A stretch of 64,000 nucleotides of DNA from Arachis hypogaea. Lineage: Eukaryota; Streptophyta; Magnoliopsida; Fabales; Fabaceae. The stretch's first letter is position 1. Every line of letters begins with the position of its first letter. The notes beneath the pieces are model-generated. The model saw only the letters and a program-made list of their open reading frames with translations, did not search any database and was not told the origin of the DNA. A program made the position numbers and the translations under genes. Positions 31,961-42,188 of this stretch are shown one piece after another. Where the stretch lies: contig NC_092040.1 in the NCBI RefSeq assembly GCF_003086295.3, positions 54,415,559 through 54,479,558 of the forward strand, written 5' to 3'.

Positions 31961-34300
31961 ATGAGCGGGAGCAAAGACAAAGGCATTCTTGTTGAGGCTG
32001 ATCCTGAACCTGAAAGGACCTTGAAGAGAAAGCTAAGAGAAGCCAAAGCACAACTCTCTTTAGAGCACCTGACCGAATTCTTCAAGGAAGAAGAACTCAT
32101 GGCAGCCGAAAACAACAACAATGCCAACAATGCAAGGAAGGTGCTGGGTGACTTTACTGCACCTACTCCCGACTTCTATGGGAGAAGCATCTCTATCCCT
32201 GCCATTGGAGCAAGCAACTTTGAGCTTAAGCCTCAATTAGTTTCTCTAATGCAACAGAATTGCAAGTTCCATGGACTTCCATTGGAAGATCCTCATCAGT
32301 TTTTAGCTGAGTTCTTGCAAATCTGTGACACTGTCAAGACTAATGGGGTTGACCCTGAGGTCTACAGACTAATGCTATTCCCTTTTGCTGTAAGAGACAG
32401 AGCTAGGACATGGTTGGACTCTCAACCTAAAGAAAGCCTGGACTCTTGGGAAAAGCTAGTCAATGCCTTCTTGGCAAAGTTCTTTCCACCTCAAAAATTG
32501 AGTAAGCTTAGAGTGGAAGTCCAAACCTTCAGACAGAAGGAAGGAGAATCCCTCTATGAAGCTTGGGAAAGATACAAACAATTGATCAGAAAGTGTCCCA
32601 CTGATATGCTTTCTGAATGGAGCATCATAGGTATTTTCTATGATGGTCTCTCTGAACTGTCCAAGATGTCTTTGGATAGCTCTTCTGGAGGATCTCTTCA
32701 TTTGAAGAAGACGCCTACTGAGGCTCAAGAGCTGATTGAAATGGTTGCAAATAACCAATTCATGTACACTTCTGAAAGAAATCCTGTGAACAATGGGACT
32801 AGTCAGAAGAAAGGAGTTCTTGAGATTGACACTCTGAATGCCATATTGGCTCCGAACAAAATATTGACTCAACAAGTCAATATGATTTCTCAAAGTCTGT
32901 CTGGAATGCAAAATGCACCAAGCAGTACTAAGGAAGCTTCATCTGAAGAAGAAGCTTATGATCCTGAGAACCCTTCAATGGAAGAGGTGAATTACATGGG
33001 AGAACCCTATGGAAACACCTACAATTCTTCATGGAAGAATCATCCAAATCTTTCATGGAAGGATCAACAGAGACCTCAACAAGGTTTCGATAACAATAAT
33101 GGTGGAAGAAACAGGTTTAGCAATAGCAAGCCTTTTCCATCATCTTCTCAGCAACAGACAGAGAGCTCTAAGCAGAATACCTCTGACTTAGCAACTATGG
33201 TCTCTGATCTAATCAAAACCACTCAAAGTTTCATGACTGAAACAAGGTCCTCCATCAGAAATTTGGAAGGACAAGTGGGTCAGCTGAGCAAGAAAATTAC
33301 TGAACTCCCTCCAAGCATTCTCCCAAACAATACTGAAGAAAATCCAAAAGGAGAGTGCAAGGCCATCAACATGGCCGAATTCTGGGAGGAAGAAGAGGCA
33401 GTGAACGCCACTGAGGAAGACCTCACTGGACGTCCACTGGCCTCCAATGAGTTCCCCAATGAGGAACCATGGGAATCTGAGGCTCAAAATGAGACCATAG
33501 AGATTCCATTGGACTTACTTCTTCCATTCATGAGCTCTGATGAATATTCTTCCTCTGAAGAGGATGAGTATGTCACTGAAGAGCAAGTTGCTAAATACCT
33601 TGGAGCAATCATGAAGCTGAATGACAAGTTATTTGGAAATGAGACTTGGGAGGATGAATCCCCTTTGCTCACCAAAGAACTGAATGACTTGTCTAGGCAG
33701 AAACTGCCTCAAAAGAGGCAGGATCCTGGGAAGTTTTCTATACCTTGTACCATAGGCACCATGACCTTCAAGAAGGCCTTGTGTGACTTAGGGTCAAGTG
33801 TAAACCTCATGCCCCTCTCTGTAATGGAGAAGTTAGGGATTTTTGAGGTGCAAGCTGCAAAAATCTCACTAGAGATGGCAGACAACTCAAGAAAACAAGC
33901 CTATGGACTTGTAGAGGATGTTCTGGTAAAAGTTGAAGACCATTACATCCCTACTGATTTCATAGTCCTAGAGACTGGGAAGTGCATGGATGAATCCATC
34001 ATCCTTGGCAGACCCTTCCTAGCCACAGCAAGGGCTGTGATTGATGTTGATAGAGGAGAGTTGATCATTCAAGTGAATGAAGAATCCTTGGTGTTTAAGG
34101 CCCAAGGATATCCCTCTGTCATCATGGAGAGGAAGCATGAAGAGCTTCTCTCAAAACAGAGCCAAACTGAGCCCCCACAGTCAAACTCTAAGTTTGGTGT
34201 TGGGAGGCCACAACCAAACTCTAAGTTTGGTGTTGAACCCCCACATTCAAACTCTAAGTTTAGTGTTGGGAGGTTCCAACATGGCTCTGAGTATCTGTGA
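31961..34300 (+). CDS. Gag-protease polyprotein, intact (779 residues)
   Basis: Start M-S-G-S-K-D-K-G at 31961, the first ATG of the frame. The Gag core spans about residues 80-270: F-L-Q-I-C-D-T, R-A-R-T-W-L-D-S-Q-P, Y-E-A-W-E-R-Y and R-K-C-P-T. The Asn/Gln/Ser-rich linker (about 340-420) has N-H-P-N-L-S-W-K but no CCHC zinc knuckle. A predicted coiled coil follows near 430-460. The protease catalytic motif is D-L-G-S-S (Asp 609), with I-I-L-G-R-P-F-L near 685. The C terminus has three N-S-K-F-G/S-V repeats of 11 residues, followed by stop. It would build particles and process itself. There is no RT domain, and the frame ends cleanly rather than by an obvious nonsense mutation. The gag is only distantly like that of elements 2, 3 and 5. 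Confidence 0.92.
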   Translation: MSGSKDKGILVEADPEPERTLKRKLREAKAQLSLEHLTEFFKEEELMAAENNNNANNARKVLGDFTAPTPDFYGRSISIPAIGASNFELKPQLVSLMQQNCKFHGLPLEDPHQFLAEFLQICDTVKTNGVDPEVYRLMLFPFAVRDRARTWLDSQPKESLDSWEKLVNAFLAKFFPPQKLSKLRVEVQTFRQKEGESLYEAWERYKQLIRKCPTDMLSEWSIIGIFYDGLSELSKMSLDSSSGGSLHLKKTPTEAQELIEMVANNQFMYTSERNPVNNGTSQKKGVLEIDTLNAILAPNKILTQQVNMISQSLSGMQNAPSSTKEASSEEEAYDPENPSMEEVNYMGEPYGNTYNSSWKNHPNLSWKDQQRPQQGFDNNNGGRNRFSNSKPFPSSSQQQTESSKQNTSDLATMVSDLIKTTQSFMTETRSSIRNLEGQVGQLSKKITELPPSILPNNTEENPKGECKAINMAEFWEEEEAVNATEEDLTGRPLASNEFPNEEPWESEAQNETIEIPLDLLLPFMSSDEYSSSEEDEYVTEEQVAKYLGAIMKLNDKLFGNETWEDESPLLTKELNDLSRQKLPQKRQDPGKFSIPCTIGTMTFKKALCDLGSSVNLMPLSVMEKLGIFEVQAAKISLEMADNSRKQAYGLVEDVLVKVEDHYIPTDFIVLETGKCMDESIILGRPFLATARAVIDVDRGELIIQVNEESLVFKAQGYPSVIMERKHEELLSKQSQTEPPQSNSKFGVGRPQPNSKFGVEPPHSNSKFSVGRFQHGSEYL

Positions 34301-34337
34301 GGCTCCATGAGAAGCCCTCTGTCAAGCTAATGACATT

Positions 34338-34367
34338 AAAGAAGCGCTTGTTGGGAGGCAACCCAAT
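34338..34367 (+). promoter_or_regulatory. Conserved post-gag-pro hairpin block
   Basis: AAAGAAGCGCTT, then arms GTTGGG and CCCAAT around AGGCAA. It lies 37 bases past the stop codon at 34298-34300, the place it occupies after integrase in pol-bearing copies. Confidence 0.6.
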
Positions 34368-34509
34368 GTTTTATACTTAATTATTTTCTTTTGTTATTTT
34401 ATCTTTTTTGTAGGTTGATGATCATAAGAAGTCACAAAAACAATGAAAAAAGCAAAAACAGAATGAAAAACAGGAAGAAAAACAGCACACCCTGGAGGAA
34501 GATGCTGCT

Positions 34510-34680
34510 GGCGTTCAAACGCCAGTAAGCCTAGCAGTTGGGCGTTTAACGCCCAGTCTGGCACCATTCTGGGCGTTTAACGCCAGAAAGGGGCACCAGA
34601 CTGGCGTTAAACGCCAGAAAAGAGCAAGAACCTAGCGTTAAATTTCAGGAATGGGCACCAGCCCGGCGTTTAACTCCAGA
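34510..34680 (+). repeat. 31-bp-phased palindrome array (6 units)
   Basis: Cores are at 34510, 34541, 34572, 34603, 34634 (degenerate, AGCG) and 34665. All steps are exactly 31 bp. Confidence 0.87.
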
Positions 34681-34689
34681 AATGGCTCA

Positions 34690-35110
34690 AAACGTGAATT
34701 TTGATGCCATTTGGTGCAGGGATGACTTTTCCTTAACACCACAGGATCTGTGGACCCCACAGGATCCCCACCTACCCTACCATCACTCTCTCTCTTCTTC
34801 CCCCATTCACCAATCACCTCAACACCTCTTCCCCAAAAACCCTTCAAATTCAAACCACTTTCCCTCCCAAACCCACCCATAATGGCCGAACCTTTACCCC
34901 CCCTCTCTCCTATATATACCCTTCTTCAACCCTTCATTTTCACACAACCTAAACACCACTTCTCCCCCTCTTTGGCCGAACACACCACCATCTCCCTCTT
35001 CCTCATTTCTTCTTCTTCTACTCTCTTCCTTCTTCTTTTGCTCGAGGACGAGCAAACATTTTAAGTTTGGTGTGGTAAAAGCGTTGCTTTTTCGTTTTTC
35101 CATAACCATT
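34690..35110 (+). promoter_or_regulatory. ORF2 internal promoter and hairpin of element 4
   Basis: TATA box TATATATACC is at 34911-34920, with a pyrimidine-rich leader to 35037. Hairpin 35037-35056 is TTTGCTCG, AGGA, CGAGCAAA. AAGTTTGGTGT is at 35063-35073 and the ORF2 ATG at 35111. Confidence 0.55.
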
Positions 35111-36235
35111 ATGGCATCCAAGGCCGGAGGAACCTCTAGAAAGAGGAAAGGGAAGGCAAAAGCTTCCACCTCCGAGTCATGGGAGATGGATAGATTCATC
35201 TCAAGGGTGCATCAAGACCACTTCTATGAAGTTGTGGCCTTGAAGAAGGTGATCCCCGAGGTCCCCTTTTCACTCAAAAAGGGTGAATATCCGGAGATCC
35301 GACATGAGATCCGAAGAAGAGGTTGGGAAGTTCTTACCAACCCCATTCAACAAGTCGGAATCTTGATGGTTCAAGAGTTCTATGCCAATGCATGGATCAC
35401 CAAGAACCATGACCAAAGTGTGAACCCGAATCCAAAGAACTATCTCACTATGGTTCGGGGGAAATACTTGGATTTTAGTCCAGAGAGTGTGAGGGTGGCG
35501 TTCAACTTGCCTATGATGCAAGGAGATGAGCATCCTTACACTAGAAGGGTCAACTTTGATCAAGGGTTGGACCAAGTCCTCACAGTCATATGTGAAGAGG
35601 GCGCACAATGGAAGCAAGATTCAAGGGGAAAGCCGGTCCAATTGAGAAGGCATGACCTCAAGCCCGTGGCTAGAGGATGGTTAGAGTTCATACAACGCTC
35701 AATCATTCCCACTAGCAACCGGTCCGAAGTTACCATAGACCGGGCCATCATGATCCATAGCATCATGATTGGAGAAGAAATAGAGGTTCATGAGGTTATA
35801 GCCCAAGAACTCTATAAGGTGGCGGACAAGACCTCCACCTTGGCAAGGTTAGCCTTTCCTCATCTCATTTGTCACCTCTGTTATTCAGTTGGAGTTGACA
35901 TAGAGGGAGACATCCCCATTGATGAGGATAAGCCCATCACTAAGAAGAGGATGGAGTACACAAGAGACCCCACTCATCATGAGATCCCTGAGATTCCTCA
36001 AGGGATGCACTTTCCTCCACAAGACTATTGGGAGCAACTAAATACCTCCCTAGGAGAGTTGAGTTCCAACATGGGACAACTAAGGGTGGAGCATCAAGAA
36101 CACTCCATCATCCTTCATGAGATTAGAGAAGATCAAAGAATCATGAGGGAGGAGCAACAAAGACAAGGAAGAGACATTGAGGAGCTCAAGCACTCCATAG
36201 GATCTTCAAGAGCAAGAAAGAGCCGCCATCACTAA
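35111..36235 (+). CDS. ORF2, Athila-type extra protein, intact
   Basis: Start M-A-S-K-A-G-G-T at 35111 matches element 1. An in-frame ATG at 35072 overlaps the conserved motif and is less likely. The frame has about 374 residues. The N terminus is basic (R-K-R-K-G-K-A-K). The conserved body has R-G-W-E-V-L-T-N-P, V-Q-E-F-Y-A-N-A-W and I-P-T-S-N-R-S-E-V-T-I-D-R-A. A C-terminal coiled coil is rich in E, R, H and Q. There is no signal peptide or membrane helix. The body belongs to the 'putative plant transposon protein' type. Its role in the cycle is unknown, but its intact state in a young element suggests it is useful or newly inherited. Confidence 0.88.
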   Translation: MASKAGGTSRKRKGKAKASTSESWEMDRFISRVHQDHFYEVVALKKVIPEVPFSLKKGEYPEIRHEIRRRGWEVLTNPIQQVGILMVQEFYANAWITKNHDQSVNPNPKNYLTMVRGKYLDFSPESVRVAFNLPMMQGDEHPYTRRVNFDQGLDQVLTVICEEGAQWKQDSRGKPVQLRRHDLKPVARGWLEFIQRSIIPTSNRSEVTIDRAIMIHSIMIGEEIEVHEVIAQELYKVADKTSTLARLAFPHLICHLCYSVGVDIEGDIPIDEDKPITKKRMEYTRDPTHHEIPEIPQGMHFPPQDYWEQLNTSLGELSSNMGQLRVEHQEHSIILHEIREDQRIMREEQQRQGRDIEELKHSIGSSRARKSRHH

Positions 36236-37100
36236 GGTGGACCCGTTCTTTGATTTCCTTGTTATTTGTTCTTCTGTTTTTCGAATTTTATGCTTATGTT
36301 TATCCATGTTTGTGTCTTGTGATCATTAGTGTCTTAGTGTCTATGCCTTAAAGTTATGAATGTCCTATGAATCCATCACCTTTCTTGAAAAAAAAAATGT
36401 GCTTAATTGAAAAAGGAAGAATTGCATGAATTTTGAATTTTATAACAGTTTAATTATTTTGATGTGGTGGCAATATTTTTGTTCTCTGAATGTATGCTTA
36501 AACAGTGCATATGTATCTTGAATTTGTGGTTCATGAATGTTGGCTCTTGAAAGAATGATGAAAAAGGAGACATGTTACTGAGGATCTGAAAAATCAATAA
36601 AATGATTCTTGAAGCAAGAAAAAGCATTTCAAAAAAAAATCGAAAAAAAAAGAAAGAAAAAGAAAAATCGAAAAAAAAAAGAGAGAAATAAGAGTTGTGA
36701 TCCAAGGCAAATAAGAGTGTGCTTAAGAACCCTGGACACCTCTAATTGGGGACTTTAGCAAAGCTGAGTCACAATCTGAAAAGGTTCACCCAATTATGTG
36801 TCTGTGGCATGTATGTATCCGGTGGTAATACTGGAAGACAGAGTGCTTTGGGCCACAGCCAAGACTCAATAAATAGCTATGTTCAAGAATCATCATACTT
36901 TACTAGGAGAATCATTAACACTATCTGGACTCTGAGTTCCTAAAGAAGCCAACCATTCTGAATTTCAAAGGATAGAGTGAGATGCCAAAACTATTCAGAG
37001 GCAAAAAGTAAAAGCCCCGCTCATCTAATTAATACTGATCTTCATAGATGTTTTTGGAATTCATTGCATATTCTCTTCTTTTTATCTTGTTTGATTTTCA
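36236..37100 (+). other. Noncoding spacer of element 4
   Basis: No ORF is present. It is collinear with 3161-4018 of element 1, including the A-rich GAAAAA run (36608-36690) and the GTGTGCTTAAGAACCCTGGA block. Confidence 0.75.
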
Positions 37101-37138
37101 GTTGCTTGGGGACAAGCAACAATTTAAGTTTGGTGTTG
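37101..37138 (+). promoter_or_regulatory. Pre-LTR hairpin plus AAGTTTGGTGT
   Basis: Stem GTTGCTTG / CAAGCAAC with loop GGGA is at 37101-37120. AAGTTTGGTGT is at 37126-37136, and the LTR starts at 37139. This is the 3' partner of the hairpin at 35037. Confidence 0.65.
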
Positions 37139-38892
37139 TGATGAGCGGATAATTTGTATACTTTTTGGCATTGTTTTTAGTATGTTTTTGGTATGATCTA
37201 GATAGTTTTTAGTATATTTTTATTAGTTTTTAGTTAAAATTCACTTTTCTGGACTTTACTATGAGTTTGTGTGTTTTTCTGTGATTTCAGTTATTTTCTG
37301 GCTGAAATTGAGGGACCTGAGCAAAAATCTGATTCAGAGACCAAAAAGGACTGCAGATGCTGTTGGATTCTGACCTCCCTGCACTCGAAGTGGATTTTCT
37401 GGAGCTACAGAAGCCCAATTGGCGCGCTCTCAACGGCGTTGGAAAGTAGACATCCTGGGCTTTCCAGCAATATATGATAGTCCATACTTTGCCCAAGATT
37501 TGATGGCCCAAACCGGCGTTCAAAGTCACCTCAAGAAATCCCAGCGTTAAACGTTGGAACTGGCACCCAAATGGGAGTTAAACGCCCAAACTGGCATGAA
37601 AGCTGGCGTTTAACTCCAAGAAGAGTCTCTGCACGAAAAATGCTTCATTGCTCAGCCCAAGCACACACCAAGTGGGCCCGGAAGTGGATTTTTATGTCAT
37701 TTACTCATTTCTGTACACCTTAGGCTACTAGTTTCTTATAAGTAGGACCTTTTACTATTGTATTTTCATCTGGGAATCTTTTGATCACTTTAGATCTCTA
37801 GATCATCTTTGGACATTTTAGTTCTTAGATCATTGGGAGGCTGGCCTTTCGGCCATGCCTAGACCTCATGCTTATGTATTTTCAACGGTGGAGTTTCTAC
37901 ACACCATAGATTAAGGTGTGGAGCTCTGCTGTACCTCGAGTATTAATGCAATTACTACTGTTCTTCCATTCAATTCCGCTTGTTCTTGTTCCAAGATATC
38001 ACTTGTTCTTCAACTTGATGAATGTGATGATCCGTGACACTCATCATCATTCTCACCCATGAACAAGGTGACTGACAACCACTCTTGTTCTACAAGCAAC
38101 TAAGGCTCTAGTGAATATCTCTTGGATTCCTGATTGCACGATGCATGGTTGATCGCCTGACAACCGAGTGCTCGCCTGACAAACGAGCCAACCATTCCGT
38201 GAGATCAGAGTCTTCGTGGTATAGGCGAGAACTGATGGCGGCATTCAAGAGAATCCGGAAGGTCTAACCTTGTCTGTGGTATTCTGAGTAGGATTCAATG
38301 ACTGAATGACTGTGACGTGCTTCAAACTCCTGAGGGCGGGGCGTTAGTGACAGACGCAAAAGAATCACTGGATTCTATTCCGGCCTGATTGAGAACCGAC
38401 AGATGAATTCCGCTATGCTGTGACAGAGCATATGCAAATCGCTTTCACTGAGAGGATGGGAGATAGCCATTGACAACGGTGAAACCCTTGCTTAAGCTTG
38501 CCATGGAAAGGAGTAAGAAGGATTGGATGAAGACAGTAGGAAAGCAGAGAGACGGAAGGGAAGGCATCTTCATGCGCTTATCTGAAGTTCCTACCAATGA
38601 ATTACATAAGTATCTCTATCTTTACCTTTGTGTTATTTTCGTTCATCACCATTACCAATTGAGTTTGCCTGACTAAGATTTACAAGATGACCATAGCTTG
38701 CTTCAATACTAACAATCTCCGTGGGATCGACCCTTACTCACGTAAGGTTTATTACTTGGACGACCCAGTGCACTTGCTGGTTAGTTGTGCGAAGTTGTGT
38801 AATGCCATGGTATTGAGCTACCAAGTTTTTGGGGTTCATGACCGGGGATTATGAGAGTTGTGAAAAAGTATTGTTCACAATTTCGCGCACCA
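37139..38892 (+). repeat. 3' LTR of element 4
   Basis: 1754 bp, seven differences from the 5' LTR. One is G to T in the conserved TTTCAGGTATTTTCTGG stretch (TTTCAGTTATT here). Confidence 0.93.
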
Positions 38893-38897
38893 TTGAG

Positions 38898-39957
38898 TCC
38901 TAACTCTGTGATAACCTCTATCATTAGGAATCAATTTTAGAGTCATTTAAATTTCTGTTTTTAATTTTCTGTTTTTCTAGTCTTCTCTTATAATTATCTT
39001 TGAGTCTTGTTCTTATTCTTTGATTAATAAAATTTAAAGTTCATGTCTTAAAGCTATAAATGTCCTATGAATCCATCACCTCTCTTAAATGAAAAATGCT
39101 TTAATCACAAAAGAACAAGAAGTACAGGATTTCGAATTCATCTTTGAAACTAGTTGAATTAGCTTGATGTGGTGACAATACTTTTTGTTTTCTGAATGAA
39201 TGCTTGAACAGTGCATATGTCTTTTGAATTTGTTGTTTTAAGAATGTAAAAATTGTTGGCTCTTGAAAGAATGATGGAAAACGAGAAATGTTATTGAGGA
39301 TCTGAAAAATCATCAAATTGGTTCTTGAAGCAAGAAAAAGCAGTGAAAAAAAAAAGCAAGCAGAAAAGCCAATAGCCCTTTTAAACTAAAAGGCAAGGGT
39401 AGAATAAAAAGGATCCAAGGCTTTGAGCATCAGTGGATAGGAGGGCCCACAGGAATAAAATCCTGGCCTAAAGCGGCTGAACCAAGCTGTCCCTAACCAT
39501 GTGCTTTTGGCGTGAAGGTGTCAAGTGAAAACTTGAGACTGAGCGGTTAAAGTCGTGATCCAGAGCAAAAAGAGTGTGCTTAAGAACCCTGGACACCTCT
39601 AATTGGGGACTCTAGCAAAGCTGAGTCACAATCTAAAAAGGTTCACCCAGTTATGTGTCTGTGGCATGTATGTATCCGGAGGTAATACTGGAAAACAGAG
39701 TGCTTTGGGCCACGGCCAAGACTCATGAAGTAGCTATGTTCAAGAATCAACATACTTAACTAGGAGAATCAATAACACTATCTGGATTTTGAGTTCCTAT
39801 AGAAGCCAATCATTATGAACTCCAAAGGATAAAGTGAGATGCCAAAACTGTTCAGAGGCAAAAAGCTACTAGTCCCGCTCATCTAATTGGAGCTAAGTTT
39901 CATTGATATTTTGGAGTCTATAGTATATTCTCTTCTTTTTATCCTATTTGATTTTCA
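38898..39957 (+). other. Noncoding spacer of element 3, right of element 4
   Basis: It continues the ORF2-to-LTR spacer of element 3 after the TTGAG duplication (38893-38897). Element 5 has the same sequence uninterrupted at 55303 onward (GTTGAGTTCTAA), which confirms the insertion point. It includes a block around 39410-39545 whose inverted copy sits in pol at 24484. Confidence 0.8.
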
Positions 39958-39995
39958 GTTGCTTGGGGACAAGCAACAATTTAAGTTTGGTGTTG
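39958..39995 (+). promoter_or_regulatory. Pre-LTR hairpin plus AAGTTTGGTGT
   Basis: Stem GTTGCTTG / CAAGCAAC with loop GGGA is at 39958-39977. The motif is at 39983-39993, two bases before the LTR. Confidence 0.65.
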
Positions 39996-41516
39996 TGATG
40001 AGCGGATAATTTATACGCTTTTTGGCATTGTTTTTAGTATGTTTTTAGTATGTTTTAATTAGTTTTTATTATATTTTTATTAGATTTTATTTAAAATTCA
40101 CTTTTCTGGGCTTTACTATGAGTTTGTGTGTTTTTCTGTGATTTCAGGTATTTTCTAGGCTGAAATCGAGGGACTTGAGCAAAAATCTGATTCAGAGGCT
40201 GAAAAGGACTGTAGATGCTGTTGGATTCTGACCTCCCTTCACTCGAAGTGGATTTTCAGGAGCTACCGAAGCCCAATTGGTGTGCTTTCAATTGCGTTGG
40301 AAAGTAGACATCCTTGGCTTTCCAGAAATATATAATAGTCTATACTTTACCCGAGATTTGATGGCCCAAACCGGCGTTGCAAATCAGCTTCAGAATTCCC
40401 GGCGTTTAACGCCGGAACTGGCACAAAAGTTGGAGTTAAACGCCCAAACTGGCACAAAAGCTGGCGTTTAACTCCAGGAAAAGTCTCTACACATGAAAGC
40501 TTCAATGCTCAACCCAAGCATACACCAAGTGGACCTAGAAGTGGATTTTTACATCATTTACTCATTTTTGTATATCCTAGGTTACTAGTTCACTATAAGT
40601 AGGACCTCTTGACATTGTATCTTTATCGGATGACACTTTACACATTTCATACTGTACCTTCTATGGCATGAGTCTCTAAACCCCATGGTTGGGGGTGAGG
40701 AGCTCTGCTGTGTCTTGATGGATTAATCCAATTACTACTGTTTTTCATTCAATCACGCTTGCTTCCATTCTAAGATAGCACTTGTTCCTCAACTTGATGA
40801 ATGTGATGATCCGTGACACTCATAATCATTCTCACCTATGAATGTGTGCCTGACAACCACCTCCGTTCTACCTTAGATTGAGTGGATATCTCTTGGATCC
40901 CTTAATCGGAATCTTCGTGGTATAAGCTAGAATTGATGACGGCATTCTTGAGAATTCGGAAGGTCTAAACCTTGTCTGTGGTATTCTGAGTAGGATTCAA
41001 GGATTGAATGACTGTGACGAGCTTCAAACTCGTGATTGTGGGGCGTTAGTGACAGACGCAAAAGAATCACTGGATTCTATTCCGACATGATCGAGAACCG
41101 ACAGATGAATAGCCGTGCTGTGACAAAGCGCGTTGAACATTTTCACTGAGAGGATGGGAGGTAGCCATTGACAACGGTGAAACCCTACATACAGCTTGCC
41201 ATGGAAGGAGCCTTGCGTGAATGAAGAAGAAGACAGTAGGAAAGCAGAGATTCAGAAGATAGAGCATCTCCAAAACCTCAACCTGTTCTCCATTACTGCA
41301 AAACAAGTATCTATTTCATGTTCTTTTACTTTTCACAATTAAACCTGAGAATTATTGATATCCTGACTAAGAGTTACAAGATAACCATAGCTTGCTTCAA
41401 GCCGACAATCTCCGTGGGATCGACCCTTACTCAGTAAGGTATTACTTGGACGACCCAGTGCACTTGCTGGTTAGTTGTGCAGAATTGCAAAAGCGTGATT
41501 GCGATTTCGTGCACCA
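39996..41516 (+). repeat. 3' LTR of element 3
   Basis: 1521 bp, one base shorter than its partner, ending GTGCACCA and followed by GTGCT (41517-41521). Differences from the 5' LTR cluster in the first 400 bases. Confidence 0.9.
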
Positions 41517-41521
41517 GTGCT

Positions 41522-42188
41522 CTTACTCTTCTCATGACAGTTAGATCAAGGAATTGGAAAGATTGATTGTGATTAGAGAGATTGGATTGCCAAGAAATTG
41601 GGATCCAATCAATTTCAATCCGCCATAGATCTACTCATATGATTAAGAAAAGAGTTGAGACCCATTTGATTCATGATGGATTATGATATCTCCAATCCCT
41701 AATGAATCATTTTTTTGAATTTCCTCAATTTAGATCTCTCTGATTTCACTTTAATTTAAATTGTTCATTACTGTTTTGATTCCCTGCACCCATTTCCCTT
41801 TATAATTCATGAAATTTAAGTTTCACTTCAATTTATATTCTACAATTTTACTTTCTTGCACTCTAAGATTCAGTCATTTATATTTCTTACAATTTAAGAT
41901 TAAGCTCTTTTAGTTTCTTGCTCTTTAAATTTTAGTCATTTAAGTTTCTTGCCATTTAAGTTTCTGCCAATTTACATTCAGCAATATATATTCTCCGCAA
42001 TTTACATTTTGTCAAGTTAATTTCACTGAAAATCTCTCAATATTTCGCTTAACTAGATTAATCACCCAACTAAAGTTGCTTGATCTATCAATCTCTGTGG
42101 GATTGACCTCACGTTTGTGAGTTTTACTACTTGATATGACCCGGTACACTTGCTGGTAAGTTTGTGCAGAATCAATTTTTCGCCATCA
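41522..42188 (+). repeat. LTR C, right part
   Basis: It continues LTR C after the GTGCT duplication. It is T-rich with repeated TTTAAGTTTC and TTACATT words and ends ...CGCCATCA at 42188. 'ATCTCTGTGGGATTGACCTC' and 'CACTTGCTGGTAAGTTTGTG' occur near the end, as in U5 of many plant LTRs. The next base begins old integrase sequence, so LTR C is a solo LTR or the end of an element inserted into the Tat-type element. Confidence 0.7.

Larger units (their letters stand above)
28499..38892 (+). mobile_element. Athila-like element 4, young, complete, non-autonomous (gag-pro + ORF2, no RT/INT)
   Basis: Both LTRs are 1754 bp and differ at 7 positions in my line-by-line comparison (0.4%). Target duplication TTGAG lies at 28494-28498 and 38893-38897. 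Total length is 10,394 bp. Coding capacity is one intact gag-protease frame and one intact ORF2. Between them, where RT, RNase H and integrase should lie, there are only the post-gag-pol hairpin, a palindrome array and the ORF2 promoter. Recent movement without its own RT implies trans-mobilisation by a pol-bearing relative. Confidence 0.93.
19298..41516 (+). mobile_element. Athila-like element 3, complete but interrupted by element 4
   Basis: Two LTRs (19298-20819, 39996-41516) are flanked by the 5-bp duplication GTGCT (19293-19297 and 41517-41521). Removing element 4 and one TTGAG copy leaves about 11.8 kb. The order is LTR, PBS, leader, gag, protease, RT, RNase H, integrase, hairpin, array, ORF2, spacer, LTR. 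By eye the LTRs differ by several percent, clearly more than those of element 4. Nonsense changes, a frameshifting deletion in integrase and an inverted insertion show that it is inactive. Confidence 0.9.
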
